This document shows positions 1 through 11,620 of a DNA stretch of 64,000 bases, piece after piece (positions within the stretch are counted from its first letter, which is position 1; each line of letters opens with the position of its first letter). This DNA comes from Taeniopygia guttata (Eukaryota; Chordata; Aves; Passeriformes; Estrildidae): assembly GCF_048771995.1 (NCBI RefSeq), contig NC_133025.1, forward strand, positions 3,162,001 to 3,226,000, in the 5' to 3' direction. A program made the position numbers and the translations under genes. A model generated the notes under the pieces. That model was not told the origin of the DNA. It did no database searches and saw only the letters and a list, made by a program, of their open reading frames with translations.

Positions 1-279
1 TGCCCTGGCTCCATGGCACATTATCTCCATTGCACAGTGGCAGAGACCTTCCTGTCATCTATTAAATGGTGTGAATAATTTCCACACTTCTCCTCTACAA
101 ACCAAGACATTTGGTCTTGGATTTTGGCAGTTTGGGAAGTTTGTCTGGGGACCTGGAGAGGAAGGAGGCCTTGAACTTCTGGTGAAAAAAGTAGAGGCAG
201 AAGTTGTCCCAGAGGGGACCTCTGACGCCCATCCAAGGAGGTCCCTGATTATCCAACTCCTGTCCTTCTGCACCCCTGA
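1..279. other. Unique DNA, no gene seen
   Basis: No conserved coding pattern, repeat or RNA gene is recognisable here. Short open frames exist on both strands but show no domain signature. Confidence 0.5.
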
Positions 280-405
280 CAGGTCCAACAGGGCTCTGAG
301 CAACCTGATGCAGTGGAAGGTGTCCCTTCTCATTGGAGGAGGTTGGACTAAGTGACCTTTAAGGGTCCCTTGTAACCCAAACCATTCCGTGACTCTACAA
401 TTCCA
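280..405 (+). mobile_element. CR1 LINE 3' end, 5'-truncated
   Basis: The segment follows the avian CR1 3' end: the 'gctctgagcaacctgat' stretch, a variant of 'cagtggaaggtgtccc', 'gacctttaagggtccc' and a degenerate ATTCYRTGAYTC terminal repeat. The 5' side is truncated as usual for CR1. Divergence is moderate and there is no coding capacity. Confidence 0.85.
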
Positions 406-3003
406 TGACCCAGAGGGACCTGCACAGTGTGGGAGCACATTTCTGCAAAATGGCCTGCAAGGAAAAATCCACATTAATTGCCTTTGCAAGGACAGAATTC
501 AAGCCTCAAAAGTCCAAGCCTTTGCATCTAGTAGACCATGACCAGGTCCTGATCTTGACATTGCACATTGTTCCCCACGGAATGCTGTCACTGGAGTGAC
601 TGTCATCAGGGTATTTGCAGACTGGGTCCACACTGAGGACCTCCACAAACTTCGACCCTGAGCTTGCCCACCCATCATTATCTAACCATCCTTTGAGATT
701 GTTCCCTAGGGAAGTGTGCTTCCCTTCCTAGAAAAGCCTTTTCCACCAACAGAGATGGAGCACTGGGGAACTGAGAGGTGTACAGAGACCTCTCACCTTC
801 CTTCCTGGGTCTTCTTGGTGAAAAGCTGCTCAGTGCAGCTCCTTTTCCACAGTTATGCTACAACAGGGAAAAGTCCAGATCTTTCTGAAACAACTGAATG
901 CTGAAAATTCACCAGTGTTTTATGCTCAGAATAGTCAGCATCTAAAATAAGGAAAACTTTAGAATCTAATGTTACATTTAACATTATTGTTAATATAATG
1001 CTTCAATTTTTTTTTCCTAGAAGCTCTCAGTTCTTTACAGACAAAACCCAAGAATCTCATACAGAAGTCTCAGTGGCTGAGGATGAGCCATAAACATGAA
1101 CAAAGCACAATAAAACTTGCTGAAAACATGAGATTGCTACCTCATTCCTCCCTTTCCCAGCTCTCAGGATACATGATCTGAAGTTACTGACCTTTAACTA
1201 CCCGATGGTGTGGAGCAGGTTCTGCCTCTGTTTGCCCCAGTAGGCAACACCAGGTGAATTTTTTATGAGCTCAGGGTACATTTTGAATTTAAAATATGGT
1301 CCAGACATTGCCTCTGCAGCTGCTCAGTGCTGGTATTTTCCAGTTAGCTACAAAAGTGGGTACAGCCTTGAAGGGATGACTTTCCTTGTTGGTGCTCTCA
1401 TACAAGCAGGGCCATAAGTTCTGGAGAGCTGGAGCATCCCAGTCACTAAGGCAGAAGAGAATAAGAAGGGTTTTTATAAATTTAAAATGGAGAAAGAATT
1501 TCATCTCATAGCTTTATTTGTCTGTTCTTGCTGCCCATTACTCCTGGTTCATGCTCAGCTATTGATCACATCTACCAGGGTGGCCAGATCCAGCTCTTGG
1601 TGTGGGTGGTCCCTCCAAGTTTGGTAAATGCCATAGATGAGGTGGCAGCCAGCTCTGGGAATGCAGAAAAACTGTCAAAAACACATCTCTGAGTGAAACA
1701 AACTGCTACCAGATCCAACAAATATTAGCTGGCTGCACCACCCAAACCCTGACTGTGAGCAGGGCCTGAGCATCACTTTTCCTTGTGGAACTCTAACTCA
1801 GATGAGTCCTCAGCAAGGAGCCCAGTGTGATTTCTGGTTGTAGAAGAAGCTTACATCCTAATTAAGTGAAGGAATGAGAAAAACCAGCTGCCTTCCTGAG
1901 AAGAGACCCTCCTTAGAAATCTCGTGTTAACAGGAGGAGCAGGAAGATGCCGACAGCTGCATGGAATCACTATAACTAAAAAAGGGAAAAGACAAAACTT
2001 TCCAGTAAGCAGAGAGCTGTGGGCATCCTGCAGTGGGGAAAGGTTAATTCCAGCCTCTGGCTCCATGAGGACAGAGGTTAAAGATGAAGCTGTAACATAC
2101 ACATGTCAACACAGCTCTGATCTCTGCCTAGCAGTCACCCTCCCAGAGTCTGCCCTGAAAAAAACCACTTCCCTCCTGTTTGGTGAACAGAATCCACCTC
2201 CCAGCACGTTTTAATGGAGTTAAAAAATAAGTGTTATTAAATATGAATGCTTAAGAGGCTATGTCTCCAATTGAGACGTCTGGTCTCAGGCTGGAGAAGA
2301 CAAGTATTGAAAAGAGAGACCCCTCGGGGGCTCCCAGCGAGACAAACTTCTGAAAATAACTGGAAGCTGGAAAATATCTGAAGGGGGATATTACATGTGC
2401 TTGCCCTGCTTGGACCTCTCCCCTGGGGTCTGCATGCAGCCACACTTCTGTTGCCTTTCCTGTTACAGCCAGGGTTAGCCTGTCCTACCAAAGCCACGCA
2501 CACCTTTCCAAGAATAGGAAAAAACTAAAGGGAGATGGGGAAAATTAAAAAAAAATAAAATAATAATAAAAAAGTGTTTAAAGCCCAGGAGCTGGTAGGC
2601 TGCCAAATGGAGCTCTGGGAGGAGTCCTGGCTGGACAAGGGAACAGAAACTGTCCCTGCTGCCTCTCTCCCACCCTGGTTTGCTCCCTTGCCAAGGTTGT
2701 TCACAAGGAGATCCTGTTGTGTGCTGAGGCCTTGGAGGAAGAAGATATAAACAGAAAGATGAAGGAAAAGAGCAGCCAGGACCTCAACAAGAAGCTGTGG
2801 AAGGGTGGCTGCTCATTTCTGCACTGCAGAAAGGACATGGGCCAGAGGATGCTGCAAACCACCTTGTGACAGCACTCCCATGCCCTGCAGGAACATTTCT
2901 CCCCAGATGAGCATCCTCTAGGTTCTTCTCTGGTTAATGCAGAAAGGTGATGGAATATTTCACCTACACAGCCCAGTGGTAACTAATACAGACAGCCATG
3001 CAA
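406..3003. other. Unique noncoding DNA
   Basis: No gene or mobile element is recognised. There is a T-run near 1007-1016 and an A/T-rich low-complexity patch near 2545-2575. The open frames are short and unremarkable. Confidence 0.5.
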
Positions 3004-3335
3004 CCATGGGGTGGTTTGGATTGGAAGGGACCTAAAGATCATCCAGTGCCACCCCTGCCATGGGCAGGGACACCTCCCACTGTCCCAGGCTGCTCCAAGC
3101 CCCATCCAACCTTGGACACTTCCAGGGATTGAGGGGCAGAGCTCTGGGCACCCTGTGCCAGGGTCTCTCCACCCTCACAGGGAGCAATTCCTTCCTAATA
3201 TCTCACCTAAATCTCTCCTCTTTTAGTTTAAAAGTGTTCACCCTCTTCCTATCACTCTCTGCCCCTGTAAAAACCCACTCTCCCCCTTTTTTTACAACCT
3301 TCTTTAAGTACTGGGGAAGCCTGGAAGGCTGGAAT
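3004..3335 (-). mobile_element. CR1 LINE 3' end
   Basis: Read on the plus strand it is the reverse complement of CR1: a 'ggtttggattggaaggg' head, 'gccatgggcagggacacc', 'gctccaagccccatcc', 'cttccagggat', then 'ttcctaatatctcacctaaa' and a 'ctttaagtactgg' end. It has a near-complete 3' third, truncated at about 3335 (the element's 5' side). Confidence 0.92.
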
Positions 3336-4379
3336 TGTTCTACTCCCTGGCTGTGAGGGTATCCTCAAAACCATTTTGGGAAGATGCATCACTCTCCCCT
3401 ATTTTGACAGCAATTCCCTGTCCTCAACTTTGCTCCTCAAAACCCTTGTGTCTCAGCAGAACCCCAGGATCTACCCTCACCCATATTTTTCTCCATGCAA
3501 CCCTTACTGAATGCCACATCTCAGCATGCCAGAAGGCTGATATGTTAAAAAAGTGATCTATTGAAGCAACATCGCTCATTCTCAGGTATCAGAAAGTCTC
3601 TGTGCTCTCTTGGAAATCAGAAAGCTGTCCTTGAAATGACAGGAAGGAAAACAAATTAATCAGCCCTTACACTTGTGTTTCCATGATTTTAACTGGTGTG
3701 ACTTGGTGCTGGGGTGCCCATGAGCAAATCCCATTCTCATCCCCTGCAGAAGTGTTTTTACCAGGAAAATTAAATAATTCCTTCACTACCAATCCCAAGA
3801 AGTGCAATTTAGGTTTAGAGTTTGAAAATGGGGTGGGAATTTAGGATATAAAAACATGGCTAATCCAAGAACTGTGTAAACTACAGAGCAAACTGAGAAG
3901 GACATTAACTAAATCCTTGGAAGATTGCAGAGCAACATAAATCTTACTCCTACCTGAAATGTGATTCCCTGCATGGGGGGTCTGGGTGACCTTTACCTCT
4001 GGAGGTTTCCTGTTGGCATCCAACCTCTTGTACTTTGAGCTTAGGATAGCACAAGTCAGGGAGTGCATTTTAAATTCCTTCTATAGTTTTGTGGAAAACA
4101 AACAAAGTGTTTTGAGTGGATGCTTTCTCAAGTGACCAAATTTTTGTTTGTTTTGTGGGTGGAAGTGTTTACTTATAGTGGCTTTTCTGTGTGTGCTTGT
4201 TTGTTTGCTTGTTTGTTTTGTGAAGACCCCAGAAGTGAGTAAAACAAACCAGCAAAACATGGTTTTCACCAAAAAAGCTGAATCCTCTATCAGAAAGATT
4301 TAGAGAGGTTTTTCTTTTGAGGGGGAAAGGAGGTGAGTTTGAAAAATCAGAAGTTAAAAATTAGAAAGCTGTGGTGAAG
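3336..4379. other. Unique noncoding DNA with a GTTT microsatellite
   Basis: No gene is seen. A TTTG/GCTTG-type microsatellite lies at about 4195-4222, with further T/G-rich sequence around 4140-4160. Confidence 0.5.
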
Positions 4380-4697
4380 TGTTTGCCTGCAAAGATGGGG
4401 ACAGACTTCTTACAAGAACCTGTTGTGATAAGACAAAGAGAAATGGTTTCAAACTAAATGAGTGTAGCTTCAAACTACACATAAAGAAGACATTTTTCAT
4501 GGTGAGAGTGCAGAAACACTGGCACAGGTTGTTTAGAAAGGTGGCAGATGTCCCATCCCTGGAAATGCCCAAGGCCAGGTTGGACAGGGCTTGGAGCAAG
4601 GTAAAAGGTGTCCTGCCAATGGCAGGAGGTGGAACCAGATGAACTTTGAAGTTCCCTTCCAACCCAAGCCATTTTAGGATTCCATGATTCTATGAAT
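4380..4697 (+). mobile_element. CR1 LINE 3' end
   Basis: CR1 landmarks run in order: 'tgcaaagatggggacaga', 'cactggcacaggttg', 'tcccatccctggaaatg', 'aaggccaggttggacag', 'ttcccttccaacccaagcc' and a terminal 'gattccatgattctatg'. The piece corresponding to 'gggttggatttagatt' is rearranged around 4460-4490. Confidence 0.92.
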
Positions 4698-6554
4698 AAA
4701 ACTCAAGGCATGTTCTTGGAGGATTCCCTTCTCTGTCCCCTGGGCCTGTTTGAAATTGGAAGAAGTTGGATTGAGGACTTCCATGGGTGAATTCTGGGAC
4801 TCAGTTCTGGGGCTGGGCCCTCTCTTTTATCCCCAAAATGTAGGACTGAAAGCTGGCATGATGCAAAGGGTTGTGGGGTGACAATATTCCTGCAACTCTT
4901 CCCTTGCAGCACAACAGAGACATTGAGTCTACACAACTCCTCTCCTCCATCCCCTACCCTGTGATTTCACAGCCATTCTCAGTTTTCCCCTCAATTCTGA
5001 GTCATTTCTGTAGCTTTTCTTCAAAATAGGAAATAGAAGGGGTGGGTTTGCTTTTTTAAAATAATGTATTATTAAGCACGCATTTGCAGCAAAGAAAGAA
5101 ATGAGAATCTGCACCAGACACGCAGAGTAATGTTGTAAAATAGCAAAAGAAATATTTCAATCCTTGCAGAGAAAACAAGTCAAAGGCAACCTCTGGGAAT
5201 CAAATAAAGTGCACATACACACGAACAGCAAAAAACCAAACAGGCTGCATATCAATTCAAGCCAACTTATTTTTCAGAGTTAGAACTTGGAAAACATAAA
5301 CAAGTTCCTACAAAAACAGAGGAAATTGGCTGGCATTTCCCAGTCTTCCTTTCACAGTTTTTGAAGATGTTTGATAAGAGATCCTCTCGGTCTTTTGAAG
5401 TCAGGGACAGTCCAATTCCAATGCCAACCGAAAGGCAGAGTCATCACTTCCAAAGGAAAGGATGGATTCCGTCCCAGCTGCAGAGACCAGATTCCATCCT
5501 ATGGATCCCAGCTCCTCCTCCAGTGGGACAAAGCAGTTTAGAAGGTGCCTGAGAGCTCTCAGACAAAGCCTCTGTGATCAGGGGGCTCATTAAGGGACAA
5601 ATACCCAGAGGAAATGGACTCAGGCTCTGTAGCTCCTCCTGAAGACAGAATTTTTGTCACAACACATTCAATACTTAAAGCCTTTTATTCCACCTCAAGT
5701 CCCAGTGGCAAAACACCATTTTCAGTCAGAGGCCTGGCTCCACCACTCAGCTCTTTCTATTGATTTTCCTTGGCAGCTGGATGGATATTCCAAGGATTGG
5801 GGCCACTGGAAGGGCTTAGCTCAGCAGTTCCCAAGTAGTGGAAGACCTTAAGGTCATTCAGAGTGGTCTGCACACGCACAGACACACACACACATGAGCT
5901 GGACCCATGTGTGCAGATGGACAGATTTTTTAAACCTGCCTTGACAACTTTCCCTGGGGCAGCAGTTTGGGCAGCAGACACAGCTGGAATATCTCAGCTC
6001 CTTCTGCCCCTGCTCACAACACGGTGCTGACTCAGGTGTCACTGCCAGCATTCCACATCTTCCTCCTCCTGGAGGCTGCTGTCCCTGAAAACCACTTCAG
6101 CTGGCAGATAAAATTATTTGTGGTTTGGATAGAAACCCTCCTAAGTCCCCCTCTGTGGCTCACAGAGGTACAAAGGAGCACAGCAGAGATATGAACGTCT
6201 CTGAAACGAGCACACTGCTCTCCTCAGGTTGTTTGTGCTCCTGCCTGGACTGAGCTGAGTGACCTCCACCCTGATCCATGGAATTTCACATGTTCAAGCC
6301 TTTTTCCATTGTAGTGTAGACAAAGTCTATTTCTCCAAGTGCAGGCAAAGCTGTCAGCATCTCCTCTTGAGGAACATCTATGCTTGGCTAACCCACCAGG
6401 AGTTCCTGGGGAATCCAGAGAGACAGCTCATAGAAATTTTCCAAACTATCCCCAGAGAAATCAGCTCTTAGCTCCAGTAAGAATATTCCTCAGAAAATAT
6501 TGGATAAAGCACACCAGTGGAGCTCCTTTTTATCTTCTGAGTAGTTGATGTGTT
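4698..6554. other. Unique noncoding DNA
   Basis: No gene or mobile element is recognised apart from the CA microsatellite annotated separately. Confidence 0.5.
5871..5894. repeat. (CA)n microsatellite
   Basis: A short dinucleotide tract, CACACGCACA followed by GACACACACACACA, interrupted once by G. Confidence 0.9.
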
Positions 6555-6640
6555 GTCTCGTGTTGGTGGGGCTGGGTTAACACTGTGACTCGATGATCTT
6601 AGAGCTTTATTAAATCTTATTAATTCTATAATTCTACTAA
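6555..6640 (+). mobile_element. CR1 3' tail, second subfamily type
   Basis: It contains 'gctgggttaacactg', 'gactcgatgatcttagag' and a degenerate 'attaattctataattctac' tail. This 'CGATGATCTTAGAG' ending belongs to a different CR1 3'-end type from the 'GATGATCTTTAAGGTCCC' copies elsewhere in the window. It is heavily truncated. Confidence 0.65.
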
Positions 6641-9049
6641 AGTCAGACGCTCCTGGTGATGGGAGCATTTCTATTGCTGGTCACTGATAAACATCAAGAT
6701 CACCTTCAAATAAAGTGGTGGCACTGCATGCCAACCTTTGCTGTCTTTGTACTGAACACACGAATTCCAGGTGTTCCTTTCCCAGGAAGCTCAGCCCATT
6801 TGCAGTGTGTCTATTTTATAAGGAATATCTACAGCTGATAATGGCACAAGGATCAGACAGACTCCCTGAGGTCCCTTCCCAGCCTTAGAGTGTGGCCCTG
6901 GGAGCTGGCTCCTACCAAAGCTCGAGCCAGGAGCAAAATGTCTTGCACCTGATCTGTTTCTTCCAATATTGCCCTTAAACAGATTTTTGGGATTTTTGCC
7001 TGGACAATAAGGCAATCATCTAAGTTGCCAGCACAGAGCAAAACAGGCAACTCTAGAACAAAATTAATCTCCCTCTACACCAGACAGCCAAGCTTGTGTG
7101 GGTGAGCAAATCCCTACAGGTGTCTGTTCCTCACCTTTAAATATCCAGGCAGCAAAGATGAGCAGGTCAGGTGGAGGAAACTGAATTTAGTGAAGGAAAC
7201 CCTTTTACATTTGTCCTGCCAAAACTAAAAGCTCTTTTGCCTCCCCAGAACATGCAAGTGTCTTGTGGTGCAGCCCCTGAGATACCTGTCAGAATAGTTT
7301 TTCAGGTTTGGTTATTTTTTGGGGGTAAGAACAAGCAACTTTATGACATTTGCTGTTACAAATGTGCTTTTTTCAGCAGCTGGGGAACCACAAGTCCATT
7401 GGTATAAGTCTCTCTCACCCTCAGCTGACATCTCATCAGGAGCTGGTTAAAAGCACTTTTAGGGCTCAGAAAGAACCTGCAGAGGACAAAAAGCCTTCAG
7501 TGGGGTGAATCACCATCTGCTCTAACAGGACACATCCTTCCCAGGGCTACTGGGAGGACCTGTGTTCAGGAATGCTTTATTTTTGGAGGAAGCCATTAAA
7601 AAAAGTACAAGGAAGGGTGGGGTCACAATCTCTGATATTATAAATGAGTAAAACCTTTTCATTAACCCATCATCTGATCTGCAGTAACTAAATACTCATA
7701 TTTGTGATCTTAAACTTAGGGATTGTCAAAGTGAAGGGTTGGCTCAGGCCACTCCTACATTTCTCCAGGTGGGAAAGCCCACCTGGGATATGGCGATGCT
7801 GATCAATAATCCTTCAGCACCATGGGTTTGTGGGCTTAGAAAAGACAGACAGAAGTCCAAGGCTGGCAATTTTCTGTCACTATTAAGTTGAAAAAAGGCT
7901 GCTGAGCTCTGACTTACAGAAACCAGTGATCCTCTGCATCATCCAGGAGCACAGGAGGTGAAAGGGAGGCTCTGGGAAAAGGGGATTTAGGTTTCAGACC
8001 GAGCAAGTCTGAGGAAAAAACCTCTGGGAGCCATCTGACCTGGGCTTTGCTGTTTACTGCGCATTTCTTGTCTAACTAATACAACTCATAAGGCTGGAAT
8101 GTGTAGTAGCCCGAGAGAGAGTCTGTTTTCATTGTATGTAAAAGCATAATAAAAGCAAAGTTGCTCCCAGAGAGCTGTAAAGACTTAGAAAAAAACACTG
8201 TTCATATTTGATAAGACAGAAGAAGGCTGAAAGAGAAAACAGTGGCACACCCAGGAGTAAACAGGAGGTAGGAGCAGGTAGGAGATGAACCCAGGTATGC
8301 TGGCAGCCTGCTGCTCTGCCCTCTTGCCCTCTCTGACTGAAAGAATCAAAAGCTGGAGGAAGGAAAGGACTGGCACATGGCAAAACCAGGCAAAACCGGG
8401 CAGATGTGATTTTTAGGAAGGATACCTGTTTGCAGGGGCAGCAGATTTCCTTATCTCATGGGCACTCCTGTTCTCTGAGCATAATTATTCCCTGTCCCCT
8501 TCTGCCACCAGGATCAGAAGCAGCAGAAAACCACTGATCCTCTTTTTCTGTGTTTCCCATGCCCATCCATTTCCCCCTGACATTTGCTGTGGGCACAGAG
8601 TGTGCAGCCCAGGGACAGAGCAATGGCCCTCTGTGATGAGCTGCATCTCCCTCTGGGATGTGTTTGCTCTGCCAAAGAGGCAGCCCCGAGTCCAGAGAGG
8701 AGCAACACAGAGCCCAGGAAGGAGATCATTTATCCCTTTCCCAGACACATCCATGAAAGCAACTTATCTTCCCCTTCATCCACCCAGAGCCAGGATGTGG
8801 CTCTTATCTGCCTGTAAAGCAGACAGAGTGTGGAGCATGTTGCCCTTTAAGGTCAATCTGTTGAAAAAATGGGAGAAAAAAAAAAAAAAAGGAAAAGAAG
8901 TGGCATTTTTAAGATTTGGGTTTTTTTTCCCTAGTAGCTCGGGTGTGTTGGACATGGCTGTCATCATGGCAATCCATGGGAAATGGGACCTGTGCCTGCT
9001 TTGTGTGTTCCTCCTGGAGCTCTTATCCCTGATGTGTGAGCTCCATTTG
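6641..9049. other. Unique noncoding DNA
   Basis: No gene is recognised. A 15-bp A-run lies at 8876-8890. Two overlapping opposite-strand frames running into the next element (8600-9169 plus, 8776-9474 minus) are largely CR1-derived and not genes. Confidence 0.5.
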
Positions 9050-9452
9050 CTCAGAGCAAGCCCAGAGGAGGCCACAAAGATGCTCAGAGGGCTGCAGCAC
9101 CTCTGCTGTGAAGAAGTCTGGAGAAGAGAAGGGTTTGGGGAGACTTTATTGCAGCCTTCCAATACATGAAAGGGGTTAAGAGATGGAATAAGGGTTTTTA
9201 CAAGGACATATAGTGGCAAGACAAGAGACAAGAGTTTTAAATTAAAAAGAGTAGATTTTGATTGAATATAAGGAAGAAAGGTGGTGAGGCCCTGGCACAG
9301 GTGCCCAGAGAATCTGTGTCTGTCCCTGGATCCCTGGAAGTGTCCAAGGCCAGGTTGGACAGGGCTTGGAGCACCCTGGGATAGTGGAAGGTGTCCCTGC
9401 CATGGCAGGGGTGGCACTGGATGATCTTTAATCATGCTCTGGTTCCATGGTT
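9050..9452 (+). mobile_element. CR1 LINE 3' end, the longest typical copy
   Basis: It starts at the 'agcaagcccagaggaggcc' block, which lies further 5' in CR1 than in the other copies here. It continues through 'gaagagaagggtttgggg', 'gccttccaatacatgaaa', 'gtggtgaggccctggca', 'ccctggaagtgtccaagg' and 'gtggaaggtgtccctgcc' to a degenerate tail near 9452. Confidence 0.93.
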
Positions 9453-10079
9453 TTGTGTGCAGGGAGCTGGACAATACAGTCAGTGGTCAAAGAGGTGTTA
9501 CACAACCTCTGCTAACAGAGAGCTCTCTAGTGGGTGAGGTGAATCACATTCCTACCAATCCTGGCTCTCTCTGGAGCCTGTCCCCAGCTCAGGAGTGGCC
9601 TCTGGCACAAAAGATGCCCAGTTCAAACAGAGTGAAGCCACTCTTAATGCTCAGTGAGATGAATCCCACCCTGGTGACTCAAAGAGAAGGAATTGCAGTC
9701 ATACAGGCATGTGTGATGAAGTATTTCCTTTCATTTCTCTTCCAATCTCATTCATGGTCATTTTACTGGATGCATCTTGGTTCCTGTGGTATGAATAATA
9801 GTGAGTAACCACTTCCTACTCACCTTCTCCATTCTTCCCCACTGTTCATAGTTCTAAAATGTGATTTTAGAAAAGAAATTAGAATGATTAGAAAAGAAAT
9901 TGGCATAACACAAAAGACAAGGCTACACTGCAGATTTAAGCAGCTCCATTCTGTTACTCTCTGTTTTGTTCACTATTCTCTTCCAGTAATTCCTAACATT
10001 CAGTTTCCCTGGGCTCTGATGCCAAGATTTCTGTTGTGAGTGGAAATAGCTACCCCAGAGACCATCACTGTGTATAAAT
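9453..10079. other. Unique noncoding DNA
   Basis: No gene or repeat family is recognised. Confidence 0.5.
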
Positions 10080-10122
10080 ATTTAGAGCTGCATTTCCTAC
10101 ATGTGCATTACTTTGCATTTAC

Positions 10123-10356
10123 TCACAGTTCAGTTTCACCTGTCTCTTTGTTGCCCGGTGTTGAGATGATCCTACAACTCCTGATGGGAATATTAGTTTC
10201 AATTACCATGAATAATTCTGTGTCATCAGCAAATTTCATCACTCTTTTGTTGTCAGTCTCATCCAAATCATTTACAAGTGTGCTCAAGAGCACAGTTCCC
10301 AGTGGAAAACCCTGCAGGACTCTCCTGGCAATGTTTCCATCATCAAAACCAATCAA
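10123..10356 (-). pseudogene. LINE reverse transcriptase fragment (palm region)
   Basis: A minus-strand open frame of 77 codons reads through the reverse-transcriptase palm: a QG-containing block (VLQGFPLGTVL, matching the family pattern G-V-P-Q-G-S-V-L), then VNDLDE (family INDL), then MKFADDTEL with the two catalytic aspartates of the polymerase. Known members copy LINE RNA into DNA at the insertion site. Upstream and downstream the frame closes, so this is a remnant and not a working gene. The first block has lost its canonical V-P-Q order. It sits inside the decayed LINE annotated at 10080-11620. Confidence 0.75.
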
Positions 10357-11474
10357 TTCTTTGTTTCTTACCTTATAATAAATTAATAATCTACAAGAAT
10401 AATTAATCCCACAACCTCATTTTTTTTGGCTGCTCTGTTGAAAGACCATGCTGACAACTCCCCCATTTCCACTACACCAGCTGGGTGATTTTATCACATG
10501 TTCACAAACTCCTTCCAAACAGTTTGAATTGTGGGGATTAATCCCTCTAAGAGAGGTGTTGTCTTTTCCCCAGTGTGCTGCATTTAGCCCTGGGACTATG
10601 GATGCTGCTCCTCCTTGTAGACCCCACCAGTGAGTTTAATTCAGATGTCAGCATTAATTTCCCAGGTCCTTATGGTGCCCTTCTCAAGAATCCCCAGCAC
10701 AATTGCTGTTTTATATTTCCCTGCAGCTAAGTCTGATTGAAGTGACAAGCTTCACAGCACCATTAATTATACAGTAGTTTTGTATCTCCATTCCCTCTTG
10801 AATCATGTTTCCTTTCTTTTCATTGATTTTTTATAATTTATTTTACTGACCCTTCTGCTAGGGATCATTCCTGTGGTTGACTCTATTCTTCTTTTTCCCC
10901 AAGATCAATGTTGGTGTAGGAACCATCTGAATCTTCTCGACATTTAACAGGATTGGAAGAATTCATCAAGCCTTTCTGCTGCACACAGTGACCATCTCTT
11001 TCTCCCTTTCATCTCTTTTGCTCCACTTAAAAGTCCCATAAAGTCCCTGGCAGATTCTTGTACCAATAAATCAGAGCGAGGTTTTATTGATATTTCATTC
11101 CTTTAGTAAAATGTTTCTTCAAATCTTGTTGACATAATTTATTGATGTTTTATGTTAAACTTCCAGATATTGAGTTTCCTCTATGCCTCATTTCTCATTT
11201 GGATCTTTTTTACGGATTTTGTTTTGCTTCAATCACTTTTAGTCTTTTACTAACGACTTATTTATCTAGATTTACTCTTTTTTCAAAATCTTTTTAATAC
11301 ATGATATATCTTTATCCTCTGAGCAACCAGTTTGTTGTCTGCAAAGTATTTACTCTACTATATATAAGAACTTTGCAATTTTTGCCATTTCTTACAGTTT
11401 CTTATTGAAAGTTTTCCCCTTTTTGATTTAATTCAGCCCCTTTTGGGGCATAAAGTTTCATTAGGGGACTTTTT

Positions 11475-11530
11475 TATCTTTTCCTCGCTTGCAAATATTT
11501 GAGTTTATGTACATTATGATCACTGTCACA
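11475..11530 (-). pseudogene. LINE endonuclease C-terminal motif remnant
   Basis: Minus-strand translation gives SDHNVHKLKYL, matching the S-D-H-x-x-[IV]-x-[FL] motif that closes the LINE apurinic-type endonuclease domain. No long frame surrounds it. Its value is positional: it lies about 1.3 kb on the 5' side of the FADDT motif, on the same strand. Confidence 0.6.
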
Positions 11531-11620
11531 GTACAGCATAGGTTGCCTTTGGAAGCTGCTGGAATTCCCAGGCTTCAGGAACAAGGAAATAAAATCCGGT
11601 GATTCCTCCTGTATCGAGTC

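Larger units (their letters stand above)
10080..11620 (-). mobile_element. Old CR1-group LINE, internal endonuclease to reverse-transcriptase region, decayed
   Basis: Read on the minus strand (element 5' side at the higher coordinate), three LINE landmarks occur in the expected order. SDHN, the AP-endonuclease active-site motif, is at 11513-11524. A D-L-G-N remnant of the reverse-transcriptase PGNYRP block is near 10655-10668. FADDT, the YADD-type catalytic motif, is at 10219-10233. The roughly 425 bp between the GN and FADDT motifs is what an intact enzyme would need. Between the motifs the sequence is full of stops and A/T-rich, and stretches resemble an old turtle/crocodile-type CR1 relative that I recall. 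Unlike the younger CR1 copies here it does not carry the common CR1 3' end. The upper boundary is uncertain and could reach about 11880 or 12420. It could also be two fragments of one family. Confidence 0.72.

Noticed and set aside
6840-6895. Possible CR1 tail ('ctgaggtcccttcccagcct')
   Set aside because: Only about 20 bp fit and no terminal repeat follows; too short to support.
8776-9474. 232-codon minus-strand frame
   Set aside because: More than half is the antisense of the CR1 copy at 9050-9452 and the rest includes a poly-A run.
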